Shown piece after piece: positions 25,301 through 36,412 of a DNA stretch of 64,000 nucleotides. The notes beneath the pieces are model-generated. The model had not been told where the DNA came from, did not search any database, and was given only the letters and a program-made list of their open reading frames with translations. How positions within the stretch are numbered: the first letter of the stretch is position 1; each line of letters opens with the position of its first letter. Where the stretch lies: contig NC_059076.1 of assembly GCF_020497125.1 (NCBI RefSeq), forward strand, positions 12,019,951-12,083,950, read 5' to 3'. The position numbers and the translations under genes were made by a program. This stretch comes from Mauremys mutica (taxonomy: Eukaryota; Chordata; Testudines; Geoemydidae).

Positions 25301-28300
25301 CTAGGGGCATTGAGACTTGGCACATGGGGTCACAGCACCACTCGGGTTTGGCCTGTCTACCCCTCCATCTCCATGGGGCTGATGAGCCAAACCTGAGTGG
25401 TGCTGTGACCCCATACATCAGGTAGCAGTGCCACTCAGTTTAGGGGCCTAATTAAATGTAGTTTTACATTCATTTCCAAGAGTTCAAGGACTGAATTCAA
25501 ATGCACGATTTCCATGACATCCATGCCAAAATTGTAGCCCTAAGCATCAGCCAACTGGAAAACAAAGGCAGGAAGGCAGGAAGAGGGACTTGGGGAGAAA
25601 TCAGGGAAGTTAGGAGGAAAGAACAGAAGCGTTCAGTTCAGAAAAGCTCAAAACAAGACAGACATTTCATCACTAACATTACTGGACTCTGTGCTATAGA
25701 TTTACAGTTCCTACCTCCAACACAGCTAGGATAAGATGTTACCCAAGAAATTTTGCACTACAAAACCTACATGATGGTATTAACATAGCCAGATGTCACC
25801 ACAAAAAATTAAGTACTATCATTTGGAGGTCCCTGATAAAGAACACAGAACTGACTTGAAATAATTTGGCACAATTGTGCAGTAAATTTCCCCTTCAGAA
25901 TTTAAATTTTACCTCAAAATTTACTTTAATAAGTTTACAGTACAATTAAATTTGAGAGACTGGCTGAGATTTAGATGGGATATGAGTTCCATGTTCCTAG
26001 GATACTATCAATGACTGAATGCTAAAAATATCAGGTGTCCAAACACTGTAGATGGTCCCAATCCCAGTGGTTCTGACCTCTTCATACTCATTTTATAAAA
26101 AAATCCTTTCACATCATCTCAGCATGTTCTAATCTAGCAGACCACCAAGCAGAGCTCCACAAACAGGAGATCCTTTAATTCAGTATTGATCTACACCAGT
26201 GTATCTACATTCTTCCTGCTGCAAGCATACTGGCATTGTAGTGAGGGAAAATGCACATATCTACCAACAAAAGTGTTCCTTTTGCACAAGTAAAACAATA
26301 GATACAAGGCCTACCCGTTATTTGTTGCATCGATCCATTTAAACAAGACATTCCATTAACTTCCCGAAAGGTTAAGCACTGTCCTGTTTCCAGCTTGTGA
26401 GGATGATTTTCAAGGCAAGTGACAATCCCAGGGTTTGACTGAAAATGGAATCGACTGCAAAGTTAGTAAGGAACGGTCCTAAAAGTGTAACCTCAGAAGC
26501 AACTAAACACGTAGAAGAGGTAGGAGCAGGGCTCTGTTACCTTACTGCTAATATCTTTGTTACTGAAGACAAACTGGCTACAGAGTGCGAGCCATGTCTT
26601 AAAGCAGTTCGTGGAAGACACCTGTTACACATTCCTTCCTTTCCCTAAAAGAAGTCTTTATTCCAGAATTCTGTATCCAAAACTGATCTTACTACCACTT
26701 ATCTGAATTCATCAAAATACTATTCCCTAACAGATGCTGGAAAAAATTCTTGAGATCCCTGGAGAGAAGTACAGTACTTCAGAAACTTGAGTTCAATAAA
26801 CCCAGGGAACCAATACATCATTTAAAAAAAATCCCTGGGCTTTGCCCCTCTCCATACCACACTCCTAATTCATTTCTTCAGTTCTGCACTCCTGAAACCA
26901 GAAAGACTCCTTGAAGAAGTTGGTCTCCTCACCCGTGACATATTTAACATTCAGATGTAAGGATAATTACCTGTTCTACTTCGTAAGTAACAATTCCTGT
27001 CCAAGAAGGCATTAATCTGATAGATAATGTAAGGAGAATTATGGATCTATTCCACCCTCACTAGATGACAGAGACCGCTGGCCAGGTCAAACAGAATGTT
27101 TTTATTTAAATGTATGTAGTTTTCCCTTGGCCAAACTCATTTTATTCCTCCTCCTGTACATATCCCCAGGAAATCTTATGTTATTTAGAGGGGTGCATCT
27201 GCAAGATAGGGACTAGTATTAACATATCTATTACACCAATATGAACCTCTGTTGTACTATATAACACCATTGTTCACTGTACTTTAAGCTTGTTGTAAAA
27301 ACAAAACTTGGAAAATAGAACTCCAGCCAGATCAAGTCCCTAACCGGAGTTTGAGAAGTAAAAACAAACAAAAAAAGAAATGAACCCCAAAATTTTTAAA
27401 CAAACAAAACAAAAGGAAAACAATTGTGGCATTAACATGACACTGCCAAGCCATCATCCTGCTTATATGTTATATTCTTTTCCCTTTGTCTGCTGGGCTA
27501 TTGAGACCGTACGTTTTCTTAGGCTGAGACTGTCTTCTATTGTACGTTTATACAGTGCCTAGGAGCAAAATGAGGCCCCTCTGGATTCTAGGTGATACCA
27601 CAATACTGACACCTAACAACCAACTAGGGAGTCATAAATTCTGTAGGCTGAGCTCTTTGCACACACCGGGTGCTTCTTGCATCCCTGTGCCCCCCCTCTC
27701 CTCCGAACAAGCTCCCTGCATGCTACCTTCCCATGTCCCTCTACTTCAGGGTTTGCCTGCAATCCCTGCCCACCCTCTCCTCTATGCCAAGGGCTCTGTG
27801 CACCCCTCCTTCCTCCCACCCCGATACTAGGATCCTCCCATTCCTTACCCCCACCCCTTTTATTTCTTTTCTTTCTGTCTGGGAGAAAAGTCATGCAGTC
27901 ATGCATTTCAAACTGTATTGGTACGATGAGCAAAGCTGACAAGGGAGGTATCATTGTTAGTGGCTGCCATCAACCCGTTCTGTGATCTATACACAATTAC
28001 AGAGGTAGTTGAAACTGCTCAGGCTGCTAACCACATGCCAGGGGCTCCATGTACCCCTTACTCTCCCTTTCAGTTTTCATCAAATTAGGATTCTGTCCAC
28101 TGATGCCTAAACCATTCCCTGAAATTCTAGAACTGATCAGATGCAGCATCCAAAATTTACCATGTTACAGACAGACGACATCAAGTTAAGTGTAGATCTT
28201 AAAACAAATCAAATCATGGCAGTATGATTACTAGCTCTTACTTGTGTTATGTTTGAAATGAAGATTTCTTTTGGTTCCTCTCCTGTAGTATCCAGCACTT

Positions 28301-31300
28301 CAAATTCATCACCAAAGTCACAAAACAAATGTGACCATATTCCATACACATCTGCACTGATAAACTATAAAAGAAGGGAAAACTATGAACATTCTTAATG
28401 GTGCACAAAACAGAAGTGTTCTTGTCACTTAAGGATACTATCCAATGATGTTAATTTAGGTGCAAATTCCCTGTGTACTGTATAGAATCCAGCAAACACT
28501 GTGCCAAAAGACAGAATTTAGCTCTACATCAATCTTTCTAAATGAACACATACCGCTGGAACCAGAGATGGCATCAGCACACAACAAAACTAATGAAAAA
28601 AGATGATGTTTTCCATCTCTTGTATTTCGTCTCAGCTCATTCATTCTGGATCAGATTCACCATAGAATCATAGAATCTCAGGGTTGGAAGGGACCTCAGG
28701 AGGTCATCTAGTCCAACCCCCTGCTCAAAGCAGGACCAACCCCAACTAAATCATCCCAGCCAGGGCTTTGTCAAGCCTGACCTTAAAAACCTCTAAGGAA
28801 GGAGATTCCACCACCTCCCTAGGTAACCCATTCCAGTGCTTCACCACCCTCCTAGTGAAAAAGTTTTTCCTAATATCCAACCTAAACCTCCTCCACTGCA
28901 ACTTGAGACCATTACTCCTTGTTCTGTCATCTGGTACCAGTGAGAACAGTCTAGATCCATCTATTTCACTTTAAACACTTGTACTCCTTTTCTAGCAGCT
29001 CTCGCCATCGAGCTGTGGAGTGTACCCAGAAAGAGATAATACAGCTACAAGTTCTTCTACCTCCCACTTGAGCATCTATCCAAAAATCCAGGAGCAGGGC
29101 AAGGAACGGTACCATTAAAAGTAACATCTCCAGGGCACCCAGAGTATGCCAGCAAAAGGGGATTGTGGAAGGCAATGTGCTGTGACCAGGGCTTTGGCGC
29201 TGTGCTCCGGCTCCGCTCCAGCTCCAGGCAAAAACCCGCAGCTCCAGTGCTCCGGAGCTGCTCTGCGCTTCAGCTCTGGGCTCTGCTTCAAAGCCCTGGC
29301 TGTGAAGGTAGCATTCCCCTCTTCACACTTCTGAGTAAAGAGGAGGATGAAGGAAGAATCCTCCATACATGGATCAACACAGGATGATCTGGACCAATAA
29401 GCTCACCACAGTTTAGCATTACCTTAATAGGGGGGTGTTGAGCATGGCAAAAATCATTAATCTTCTTCTGCAGTGATAGCCTCGTTTCAGTCAATATGAC
29501 ACACTGTTGACAAAAAGGTACAAGAAATAATGTCTAGGTGTTGTTTAAAGCCAGTAAGAAAAAGAGATGCACCTTTCCTTTTAGAGTGCAGGTGTAAGAA
29601 AGCCTCTATTGTGCAGATTTAACCATCACAATTTGAACAGATGTGCTTCTGTTCTATTAACACAGTCTTACAAAAGTGTCTGCAGACAAATAGTGACAGC
29701 AAAGATGAGAATTCACTCCTCCTGCACAGTCAAATAACCCCTCCTGCAAGTAGTGAGGTTCAAAGCCTAACTCAGGCTATTTAAATGCTTGTATTAGTCA
29801 CAAGGAATATCTGTGTTAAAGGAAAAAAAGACAAATTCAAGTAAACCATGTTAATCCAATATTTAAGGTTAAAGGGATAAAATTAGGAAATGCAAACAAT
29901 ATTGGCTTAATTTTTATTTTATTTTATTTAAAGAAAATGTGCACTGTCTCATATGTTCTAATGCAAATGACTCACCAACACTTGAAGTGTGTACAAATGT
30001 CCAAGCTGCAAACTCACACCAACATGTTTTTAAAAATTTAGGATTTTGTTGCCACTACATCATTAATCTGATCACATTGCATATATGTAGCATTTTCCAT
30101 TCCTGTGTTTTTCAGGATAAATATGAACCTCAGTTATATCACAGCTTGTTATAAAGTGTACAATACAGACAGGTCAGCTCTAGAGTAGAAACTGTAATCT
30201 TTGCCATTCTCTGTCTTTGAATTTAAATTGTGAAACAATCTGACATTTAACTATGCACTGACAGCTTTAATTTCAATGTCAGGAACATGTTCTTTCAGTC
30301 TTGCAAAATTATTGTTAAAATTTTTACCAGCCCAGGCACAATACCTATTCATCTTCTTTTTAACATGATGAAAAAACTAGTTTGAGGGTTTTGTTTCACT
30401 TCAGACAAAAAGAAGAAACTACTTACTCTGGTCAGGTAGAATGTTGCACAGCTACTTTAAATAAATACTACATACCTGATACTTTTTTAGAAAGGAGACG
30501 TCTGTGGTTTCATCAAGTGGTGCAGTCGATGATAAAACATGGACGTATGGGTTGAGCTCTGCGATGTGAGGAAGTGTGGCCTCAGCTCTGAAACAACAGC
30601 ATTCTGGTTTTCAATGGCATCCTCCAATCAATTCCCAGAACGTTTATTTCTTTACAGTCTTCTTTTACGATAAACACTTACTGCAAATGACTACTCACGC
30701 GTCCTCACATTTAAAATAATTTACCACATGTGCTGTGATAACTCTGGCTCCATCAACCAGATAGTAAGATTTAGAGTCTGACTGCTAACACTTTTTAATA
30801 TTTGCTTTGGAAGAGTGAAAGACTACAAATAAGGTGTTTATTGGCTTTCTTCAGCCAACCTTGGAAAGATGGAAAAGAAATGCATTTCTGTTCTTTCATT
30901 ATCTACAAGGAAACAATCACTGTTTACATGCTGCTAGCTATGGGAAGTCAAGATGCGCAGAGCAAACAGGACTCAATCCCACTTCAGAATGCTCTCCCTT
31001 TATACCTGGGCACTGTGCTCAAAGGCAATGACTCCAATAGAACAAGATGTAATGCACACTAAACATACAACATAAAATATATGTCATAGGCAGTGAAAAA
31101 CGAACATTCTTGTTACACACAAGTGACAGTAGATAGCTCAAAAACATCTAAATAACTGTACTGACCTGTTCCTTAGATTTATAACATCATCTTCACAGAT
31201 GAAGAAGTTGGTCCCCAAATCCCATGTCTTGCACTGCTTGGTATCATGAACTGTAAGAGCCTTCAAAGACGTTCAGGAGGGGAGTGTTAAAACCGACAAA

Positions 31301-34300
31301 TCATGGAACATCAATTGAAAGAAATTCACATAGTCACGATATACTCCTGCCTAGGTATCATGTTCAATACGGAGATTCTGAAGAACTAATACTACAGTAA
31401 AACTAAGTGAGCTAAATAGAAGTGCTAGATGTACTGCTTTAATTAAAAACATTAGACTCCACACCGTTTCCTACTGCCCTTGAACAAATAATTCAATCAG
31501 AGAATATGTCTACATTTCAATGTTTTGCTCAGTATATAACATGGCAACAACGACACTTGTTTAAGGTATGAAACTTGATTATTCATAGCCACTAACTGTA
31601 ATTGGTAAAAAATACGTAAAAGCTGTCACTGCAATATTTTTTCACCAAAAATGGAAGATTCCCTCCCACCCTCAGAAATGATCTACGGTGCTGCTAGCCG
31701 CGACTAGAAGCCACTGGACTCAGCAGAGCCCAGTTGCGCACAGAAGACACTTCCGGGGGGAGGGAAAGGGAGCTGGAGAGTTCCTGGCGGCTGCAGTTTC
31801 CAGCATGCTCTGAGAGAAGGAGAGGGTGGTGCGCAGGAAACTCCCTGCAAGCCTGGGACCCAACATCAGGCTGTTTCTCCCTCTTGATCCTGGGGGAGGG
31901 GGGGGAGGGGGAAGGACAGGTGTCTGGGCAAGGGGAGGCCCCACAGCTGGGCTCTGGCAGGGGAGGGGATGTGAGTGTCTGGTCCCCTGGCCAGACTCTG
32001 GGGGAGGAAGGGGGCAGAGAAACAGGAACTGGGTTGTCAAAGAGGTTTCTTGAACTCTGTACTTCTGGGGTAATTTTTGTGTGTGTCCGTACTGTTACAA
32101 ACATACTTGACAGGCAGTTTGAAATAAATTACCAACATAATTGAAATTGGCGTGATTATGTAATGTTATTTTGACAAATAAAATTTGCAGAATTTTAAAA
32201 TAGTGTGTGCAGAATTTTTAATTTTCTGGCACAGAATGCCCCCAAGAGTATGTATTTCAGAATTCTTTTTCAAAAGGGCCCTTCTTTGAGACTACGACTA
32301 AGGAGACAGTCAGAATGTACTTCTGGAACAAGTATAGCCTGTCTTATCAGCACTGTGTGATAAAACTATAGATTCCTCAATCATTTGATCTCTGAACAAG
32401 AACATTCCCAGTCACTGCAAAAATGAAAATGTTACTTAACTAAAAGGAAATTTATACCAATTCCTTTTACAACAACAAAAAAAATTTACATACCTTTATT
32501 CCAGCTAGAACTATGTTCTTAGCTGAAAGAAAAAAAAACATTTACAGGATTGAACGTAAAGCTCTTAGTCAGCAGTTCTCAAACTGTGGGTCACGACCCA
32601 ATTTTAATGGGGTTGCCAGGGCCAGCATTAGACTTGCTGGGACGCAGGGCTGAAGCTGAAGCCTGAGCTCTCCCCTCACCCGGGGTGGTAGGGCTCAGGC
32701 TCTGGTCCCCTCTCCCTCCATACCTCACCCCCGGGGTCATGTAGTAATTTTGTTATCAGAAGGGGGTTGTGGTGCAACGAAGTTTGAAAACCCCTGCTCT
32801 GAGTGATTGAAAAGTTACCTGCCAGTAGTGAAATCACTCATTCCTTCTATTTACATAACAATTTAACAGCTTGCAGCAGTCACATATTTTGCTGAATAAC
32901 TTTTAAAAAAAAAAAGTCAATTCAGCTCCTTAGTGGAAATCCAGAGAACGCAAGAGGAGCTTTTTATCCCTCACTTGTGAGCTGCATTTATTTTCTGGCA
33001 ACCCTCTATCCAACAAGCATCATTACAGGAACTCTAATCGAAGAAAGGGCTATCATTACCATTTCAAGAGACCATGCACCCAATTCTGGGATCAGATAAA
33101 ACTCCCAATAAAGTCAGTAGAAGGGACCACATGCCGGATAAAAGTTGACAGGGCACAGGAGCACTCCGCTGACATGCCCCTTCCCATCCAAAGCAGAGGT
33201 ACCAGGTCAGAGGTCCCCTATGCCAGGGGAATTCTCAGATGACCAGTTAGGGCCAAATTCTAACAACTTTGCCCCACTCAGAGTGAGAATATGGCCTGTA
33301 GTTTCAGATTATTTAATTGTACAAATTCACAGATTAAGGCCAGAAGGGACCATTATGATCTAGTCTGACCTACCGCATAACACAGGCCAAAGAATGTCAC
33401 TCAATTTCTGCAACAATTTAACAGCATAAATAGCCTTACAAATGTATTTCAAAATGCTTTACATCATCTAGCTACAAAAATATTTCTATATTACATATTG
33501 TGGTTCTGCTCTATGTTCTCATAAGTTGTACATTTATTCACTCAATGCACACTAAATTTAATTTTTTTAAACATACCTTTAATAATGTATATATAAATGC
33601 TACCTAAACTTACCAATCTCCACACCAAGCCCACCCACACCACTCAGGAACACATTGGACTGGGCCATCTTCTGCATTGCTGTGTCTCCAAGAACATATC
33701 TCTGCCGACTACAAGCAAGAAACAAAACAACACACAAATAGAACTCCCTCCAAAATAAGTACACACTATTTCAAGAATTTGCAGGTATTTTCACTCGCAA
33801 ATTACCAGCCCTGCAAATTCAGCCTGGGTTCTGATAGCCAAGCCAGCTTCTTTCCATCTCTCACACTGCCACCAGCGATAAAAGCTCTGCAGACCAAATT
33901 ATGCCATCAGTAAAACAGATACAACCCCATTAGTCATTCGAAGATTTGCACATATGTAACTAAGGACAATCTAAAAACAGTGGGACTGCAGAGTAGTTTA
34001 AGGACACACAAGATTCTGCAAGCCAAAGAATTAGTAATGATGCATGAATTGAAAAAAGTTCTCCTGAGTTTCAGAGGCCAAGGCAAGTGTGTGGGGTGGG
34101 AGTTAGAAAACATTTTTAGTTGCAAACTCAGCATAATTGATATGGAAATCTGAGCAATAAAAAAAAAAATTCATGCTGTTCTACCCTAAAATCTGACATT
34201 GTGGGGTCTGTATTCATTGTAATGTAGTTCAAGACTTCTCTCTTCAGGATACATCAGGGCATACTTGGAACTACATCTCTCGCAGGCACAAGCATGCTCA

Positions 34301-36390
34301 GAACCGGGAATTTTCCTGACCAAATCCCAGTTCAAAGTAGCTCACTTACATCCAACTGCTGAACTTTTAGTGATCTTCAGCTCTCTAACGTTTCCAACCA
34401 TCTGGTTTCAACTCAGTATATCCAATTATTTAAACCATTCTGAATTTCATTTACTGTATCAAGAGCAGTGACTTATTTTGTAAATGATTAAACGAGAGAG
34501 AAATTAGGTTTGTTTGATATGCTTCCATGAATATCAGTACTACAGCAATTGGTCTACCCAAAGATTTGTCGGGTACTTTTTTGGGGGGCAGGGTGAAGAG
34601 GAGGGAGAAGTCCTGGGGCACAGAGGATGAGCAGGAGAGCACAAGAAAGGCAAATATGTAAGTGTATACAATGTGCAAAAATACCATACCACTAAAATGT
34701 AAGGGAATTCAGTATGTTTAGAGTATCACATCTGGTGCATGAAACATCATTAACTGAGAACGTGTATCTTTCCAACACAGACACTTCTCTCCCTACTTCA
34801 CCATCTTCAGGGCTATGGTGTTCCAATATAGACAGGTCCTGTTATTGTCATAATGTAGGAGTCATTATGGGGAGGGATAGCTCAGTGGTTTGAGCATTGG
34901 CCTGCTAAACCCAGGGTTGAGAGTTCAATCCTTGAGGGGGCCACTTAGGGATCTGGGGCAAAATCAGTACTTGGTCCTGCTAGTGAAGGCAGGGGGCTGG
35001 ACTCAATGACCCTTTGGGGTCCCTTCCAGTTCTATGAGATACGTATATCTCAATATATTATTTATTACTACTTATGGGTTACAAATTGCAAATGGAAGTC
35101 AGAGTTCAATTCTGCCATTTGATGACAAAATTTGACTTTTAGCACTTCCATCAAATATTGCGAAAGACAATAATAAAATGTATAATAACAAGATATTAAA
35201 ATCTACCAACTGTTTAGTTAAAACACATTTGTCATGCACAAACATGAAGTAGAAGGATTTTAATTTTATAGTATATGTGATGGAGCTGAATCCACCCTTC
35301 TAACATATCAAATTCAAACATGTTGCTTTGTCTCCCTCTGTAATAGAATTATAGTAGTCTCATCCCAAGGAAGAAAGAAATGGAACAGCTGAGGTTTTTT
35401 GGGGACAGCAAAATTCAATGAGCCCATTAGCAAACCATCTTATTAAGATGTCTCAGGAAGCTTTGGATGAAAGGATCACAAGGATTTAGGGTGCACTGAA
35501 CGCCCAGCCTGTTCCAAGGGAGCACATTTCTACTGGAAGAATGATGAAAAAACTCCATGAGCTGAAGCAGCCAGCGTGGGCAGGGAGTTTCAAGTTTATC
35601 ACACCCTGAACTAGTCAGCGGTTCCCAAGCAGGGTTCAGCACAGTGATTGACTGGGTAAGTTAGAAAAGAGAAGTGTAGTACAGACAGGGTTGGAGGGGG
35701 AAGAAATAAAGAGACAGAAATTATGTTTTGGAAGACACAGAATGGAATGTGGAAAAGGCCAGAAGAAAGATAAGGAATGGAGGGAGAGAGAAGGAGAAGA
35801 GGAAATAAATAGAAAACAACTGGAGAAAAGATACACAATAGTCTATTTTAGGAAAGAAATAGTGAATGTGGATTCACATCAGGAAGGAAGAGAAAATATA
35901 AAAAACATAAGGGGTGTAATTATGTATGGCTGACCATACAGTAATTTGACAAATAATATTAAATAATTTTCACTAGTATTGTTCAGATAATTTGGCATTT
36001 ACTCTGCAATATCTGACCAGTTCTTTAGCTGGACAAAATGGTACCAGTAAAATTAATTAAGTATACAAAAAATAATCTGCCATTCAGCTAGCCCAATAGC
36101 AAGTTACAAGTTTTGAAAGACTGTATTAAATAGAAAGTGGAGTCACAATGTTTCTTGTGTGTACTGTATTTTGAAATGTTTTATTCCTTTAAACTGTAGT
36201 GGACACAGCAGCAGGGCTATTTTCACTCTGGCTAATAGGCAGCAAATACATTTTTCAAATCCGGGTATTAATGCTACAGCAAAGTGTATCTACTTGCAGT
36301 AATATCAAAGATATACCTTACAGCGATATATCAGGTATGACATTCTTACCTGTATAAAGCATCATCGATCTCCATAGAGTCTGTTGCCAT
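3586..36390 (-). CDS. UBA6: UBA6, ubiquitin-like modifier activating enzyme 6 (3'-truncated by window edge)
   Basis: UBA6 is the cytoplasmic E1 that adenylates ubiquitin and FAT10, forms a thioester, and passes them to its E2 (USE1/UBE2Z). Coding exons, in transcript order: 36390-36350, 33708-33614, 32522-32494, 31260-31166, 30587-30476, 29503-29423, 28364-28242, 26438-26315, 24499-24396, 23158-23096, 21909-21833, 20005-19939, 18582-18439, 17851-17784, 17377-17299, 16200-16120, 15587-15510, 13363-13182, 11762-11657, 11001-10912, 10782-10702, 9332-9204, 7362-7311, 7196-7133, 5948-5879, 4771-4700, 3703-3586. Every border has AG/GT and all phases agree, giving about 808 codons with no stop. The C-terminal ~220-250 residues, including the ubiquitin-fold domain, lie left of base 1. 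Homology to UBA6 rather than UBA1/UBA7 was recognised by recall, not by a search. Confidence 0.95.
6337..6571. mobile_element. PIF/Harbinger-like MITE
   Basis: Termini GGGCTGGTCTTTACTAC and, inverted, GGACTTGTCTTCACTAC bound 235 bp flanked by TGA on both sides (6334-6336 and 6572-6574). It shares its terminal style and 3-bp TNA target duplication with elements at 21965 and 59792. No coding capacity. The superfamily assignment is inference from termini and duplication length. Confidence 0.6.
7555..8301. mobile_element. hAT element, CAGGGGTGGGCAAAC family, copy 1
   Basis: Terminal inverted repeat CAGGGGTGGGCAAAC ... GTTTGCCCACCCCTG, flanked by an 8-bp duplication with one mismatch (ATGTAGGG at 7547-7554, ATGTAGAG at 8302-8309). 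The left half is a degenerate G-rich repeat of the type GGGTTGGGGTGCAGGAGGG. A cassette with ATTGG and a degenerate CCAA box is at 8079-8120. Long ORFs through it on both strands are low-complexity artefacts. Confidence 0.88.
8690..8785. repeat. Interspersed repeat fragment (unclassified)
   Basis: The stretch GGTGAGGTAGTATCTTCTAT ... CAAGCTTTTGAGCTTACACG is familiar as a very common turtle interspersed repeat, here as a short piece. I cannot name its family or ends from this copy. Confidence 0.4.
9204..11762 (-). CDS. UBA6: UBA6 exons 20-23: catalytic-cysteine domain
   Basis: Exon 20 (11657-11762) encodes [20 protein letters not shown]. Exon 21 (10912-11001) encodes [20 protein letters not shown], whose Cys codon at 10971-10969 is the thioester-forming residue (equivalent to human Cys625). 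Exon 22 (10702-10782) gives [18 protein letters not shown], and exon 23 (9204-9332) gives [20 protein letters not shown]. Phases 1-0-0-0 join cleanly. Confidence 0.95.
9974..10163. repeat. 190-bp palindrome spanning host flank and transposon end
   Basis: The left arm starts CTTATTTTGCACCCAATC and the right arm ends with its inverse ATTGGGTGCAAAATAAG. Arms are about 78 bp with around seven mismatches, with a short loop near 10055-10085. The outer ~31 bp of the left arm are host sequence outside the transposon boundary at 10005, so the host flank itself has been copied inverted into the element. Confidence 0.85.
10005..10577. mobile_element. hAT-like element with AAGGCT termini and internal palindromes
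   Basis: The element begins TTAAGGCTACATTTTAGTCA and ends CCTACAGCCTT, flanked by an exact 8-bp duplication AATGATTA (9997-10004 and 10578-10585). It contains two inverted repeats: the end-plus-flank palindrome 9974-10163 and a second one at about 10163-10381 (AGAAGCAGCAACATCCCCC against GGGGGATGTCGCTGCTTCT). The CCAAT-type cassette is at 10251-10292. It appears related to the element at 25084. No ORF of its own is credible. Confidence 0.7.
13182..17851 (-). CDS. UBA6: UBA6 exons 15-19: active adenylation domain
   Basis: Exon 17 (16120-16200) carries the nucleotide-binding loop [20 protein letters not shown]. Exon 18 (15510-15587) carries [17 protein letters not shown], with the Asp, Asn and Arg that contact ATP and Mg in E1s. 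Exon 19 (13182-13363, the longest coding exon here at 182 bp) carries [16 protein letters not shown] and [12 protein letters not shown]. All key residues known for E1 adenylation are present, so the enzyme should be active if expressed. Confidence 0.94.
13704..14322. mobile_element. hAT element, CAGGGGTGGGCAAAC family, copy 2
   Basis: Same termini as the copy at 7555. Target duplication ATCTACAG (13696-13703) and ATCTATAG (14323-14330), one mismatch. The cassette CAGCTCCCATTGGCC ... GGCCAATGGGAG-type palindrome is at 13911-13952. It lies in the intron between UBA6 exons 18 and 19. Confidence 0.9.
17535..17607 (+). repeat. CR1/SINE 3'-tail fragment
   Basis: GGACTGGACTAGATGACCTC followed by TCCCTTCCAGTTCTATG is the conserved 3' end shared by CR1 LINEs and the turtle tRNA SINE. 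Only this tail is present, so it cannot be assigned to one or the other. Confidence 0.7.
18439..26438 (-). CDS. UBA6: UBA6 exons 9-14: four-helix and first catalytic half-domain region
   Basis: Exon 9 (26315-26438) encodes [19 protein letters not shown]. Exon 10 (24396-24499) encodes [20 protein letters not shown]. Exons 11-13 are short (63, 77 and 67 bp). Exon 14 (18439-18582, exactly 48 codons) encodes [20 protein letters not shown] and [13 protein letters not shown], a hallmark E1 helix that returns to the first adenylation half. Confidence 0.92.
20302..21332. mobile_element. hAT element, CAGGGGTGGGCAAAC family, expanded copy 3
   Basis: Termini CAGGGGTGGTCAAAC and inverted GAGGGGTGGGCAAAC, with an exact 8-bp duplication TCCTAAAG (20294-20301 and 21333-21340). 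At 1031 bp it is longer than copies 1 and 2 because of internal tandem duplication: a ~110-bp G-rich unit repeated near 20405 and 20515, and a ~95-bp unit (GCGGCATGTCCCCCC-type) three times between about 20770 and 21050. The cassette palindrome is at 21048-21090. Confidence 0.9.
21965..22243. mobile_element. PIF/Harbinger-like MITE with long inverted arms
   Basis: TCA flanks both ends (21962-21964 and 22244-22246). Termini GGGCTCATCTATATAGTGC and, inverted, GGGTTTGTGTACGCAGCGT extend into diverged arms that fold over nearly the whole 279 bp, meeting near 22100. No coding capacity. Confidence 0.65.
25084..25541. mobile_element. hAT-like element with AAGGCT termini, second copy
   Basis: Begins GTAAGGCTATGATTTTGGCA and ends with the inverse-type TTGTAGCCCT, flanked by AAGCATCC (25076-25083) and AAGCATCA (25542-25549), an 8-bp duplication with one mismatch. 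A strong internal stem pairs GGGGTCACAGCACCACTC near 25326 with GAGTGGTGCTGTGACCCC near 25396. The terminal region resembles the element at 10005. Confidence 0.7.
28242..36390 (-). CDS. UBA6: UBA6 exons 2-8: N-terminal (inactive) adenylation domain
   Basis: These seven exons encode the first Rossmann-like half. Exon 2 starts [14 protein letters not shown]. Exon 3 (33614-33708) gives [19 protein letters not shown] and the GVGGLGVEI dinucleotide-fold loop. Exon 4 is only 29 bp. Exon 5 has [20 protein letters not shown], exon 6 [12 protein letters not shown], exon 7 [15 protein letters not shown], and exon 8 [19 protein letters not shown]. In canonical E1s this half does not bind ATP but pairs with the active half. 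Spacing and order match the vertebrate gene. Confidence 0.93.
28661..28960 (-). mobile_element. CR1 LINE, 3' fragment
   Basis: On the minus strand this is the end of a CR1 ORF2 (the plus-strand complement starts CATAGAATCATAGAATCTCA, the inverted CR1 tail) followed by the conserved GGTTGGACTAGATGACCTCC region and codons for a C-terminus like the CR1 at 52680. It is 5'-truncated, as is usual, and lies in the UBA6 intron between exons 7 and 8. Confidence 0.88.
29187..29298. mobile_element. Short hAT MITE (CAGGGCTTTGG termini)
   Basis: CAGGGCTTTGG and inverted CAGGGCTTTGA bound 112 bp rich in GCTCCGG and CAGCTCC motifs. Flanks are GCTGTGAC (29179-29186) and GCTGTGAA (29299-29306), an 8-bp duplication with one mismatch. 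Confidence 0.8.
31665..32245. repeat. Interspersed repeat, unclassified, ~580 bp
   Basis: GC-rich left part (31690-32040), then an AT-rich right part ending AATTTTCTGGCACAGAATGC. The right end (GGCATTCTGTGCCAGAAAAT inverted) is familiar as the end of an abundant turtle repeat. I see no clear terminal inverted repeat or target duplication, so its class is open. Overlapping ORFs of up to 136 codons on both strands look non-coding. Confidence 0.45.
32570..32796. mobile_element. hAT MITE (CAGCAGTTCTCAAAC termini)
   Basis: CAGCAGTTCTCAAAC and inverted CAGGGGTTTTCAAAC bound 227 bp. Flanks CTCTTAGT (32562-32569) and CTCTGAGT (32797-32804) form an 8-bp duplication with one mismatch. It sits about 40 bp upstream (in transcript sense) of the 29-bp UBA6 exon 4. 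Confidence 0.88.
33325..33425. repeat. Conserved interspersed repeat fragment, CR1-like
   Basis: AGATTAAGGCCAGAAGGGAC followed by ATGATCTAGTCTGACCTACC resembles a common sauropsid repeat related to inverted CR1 tails. Family not certain. Confidence 0.4.
34873..35048 (+). mobile_element. tRNA-derived SINE (turtle polIII, Cry I-like)
   Basis: The head GGGATAGCTCAGTGGTTTGA contains a polIII A box (TAGCTCAGTGG) and GGGTTGAGAGTTCAATCC about 30 bp on is the B box. A tRNA-unrelated body follows and the tail GGGGTCCCTTCCAGTTCTAT is shared with CR1, as expected of a SINE mobilised by a CR1-type LINE. Target duplication is unclear in the AT-rich flanks. This repeat type is the best organism marker in the window. 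Confidence 0.85.
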
Positions 36391-36412
36391 GATGGAATAT
36401 AATTTGTTTGTG

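Noticed and set aside
34873..34945. A tRNA gene on the plus strand
   Set aside because: A and B boxes are present, but no intact cloverleaf follows and the body and CR1-like tail show that it is the head of a SINE.
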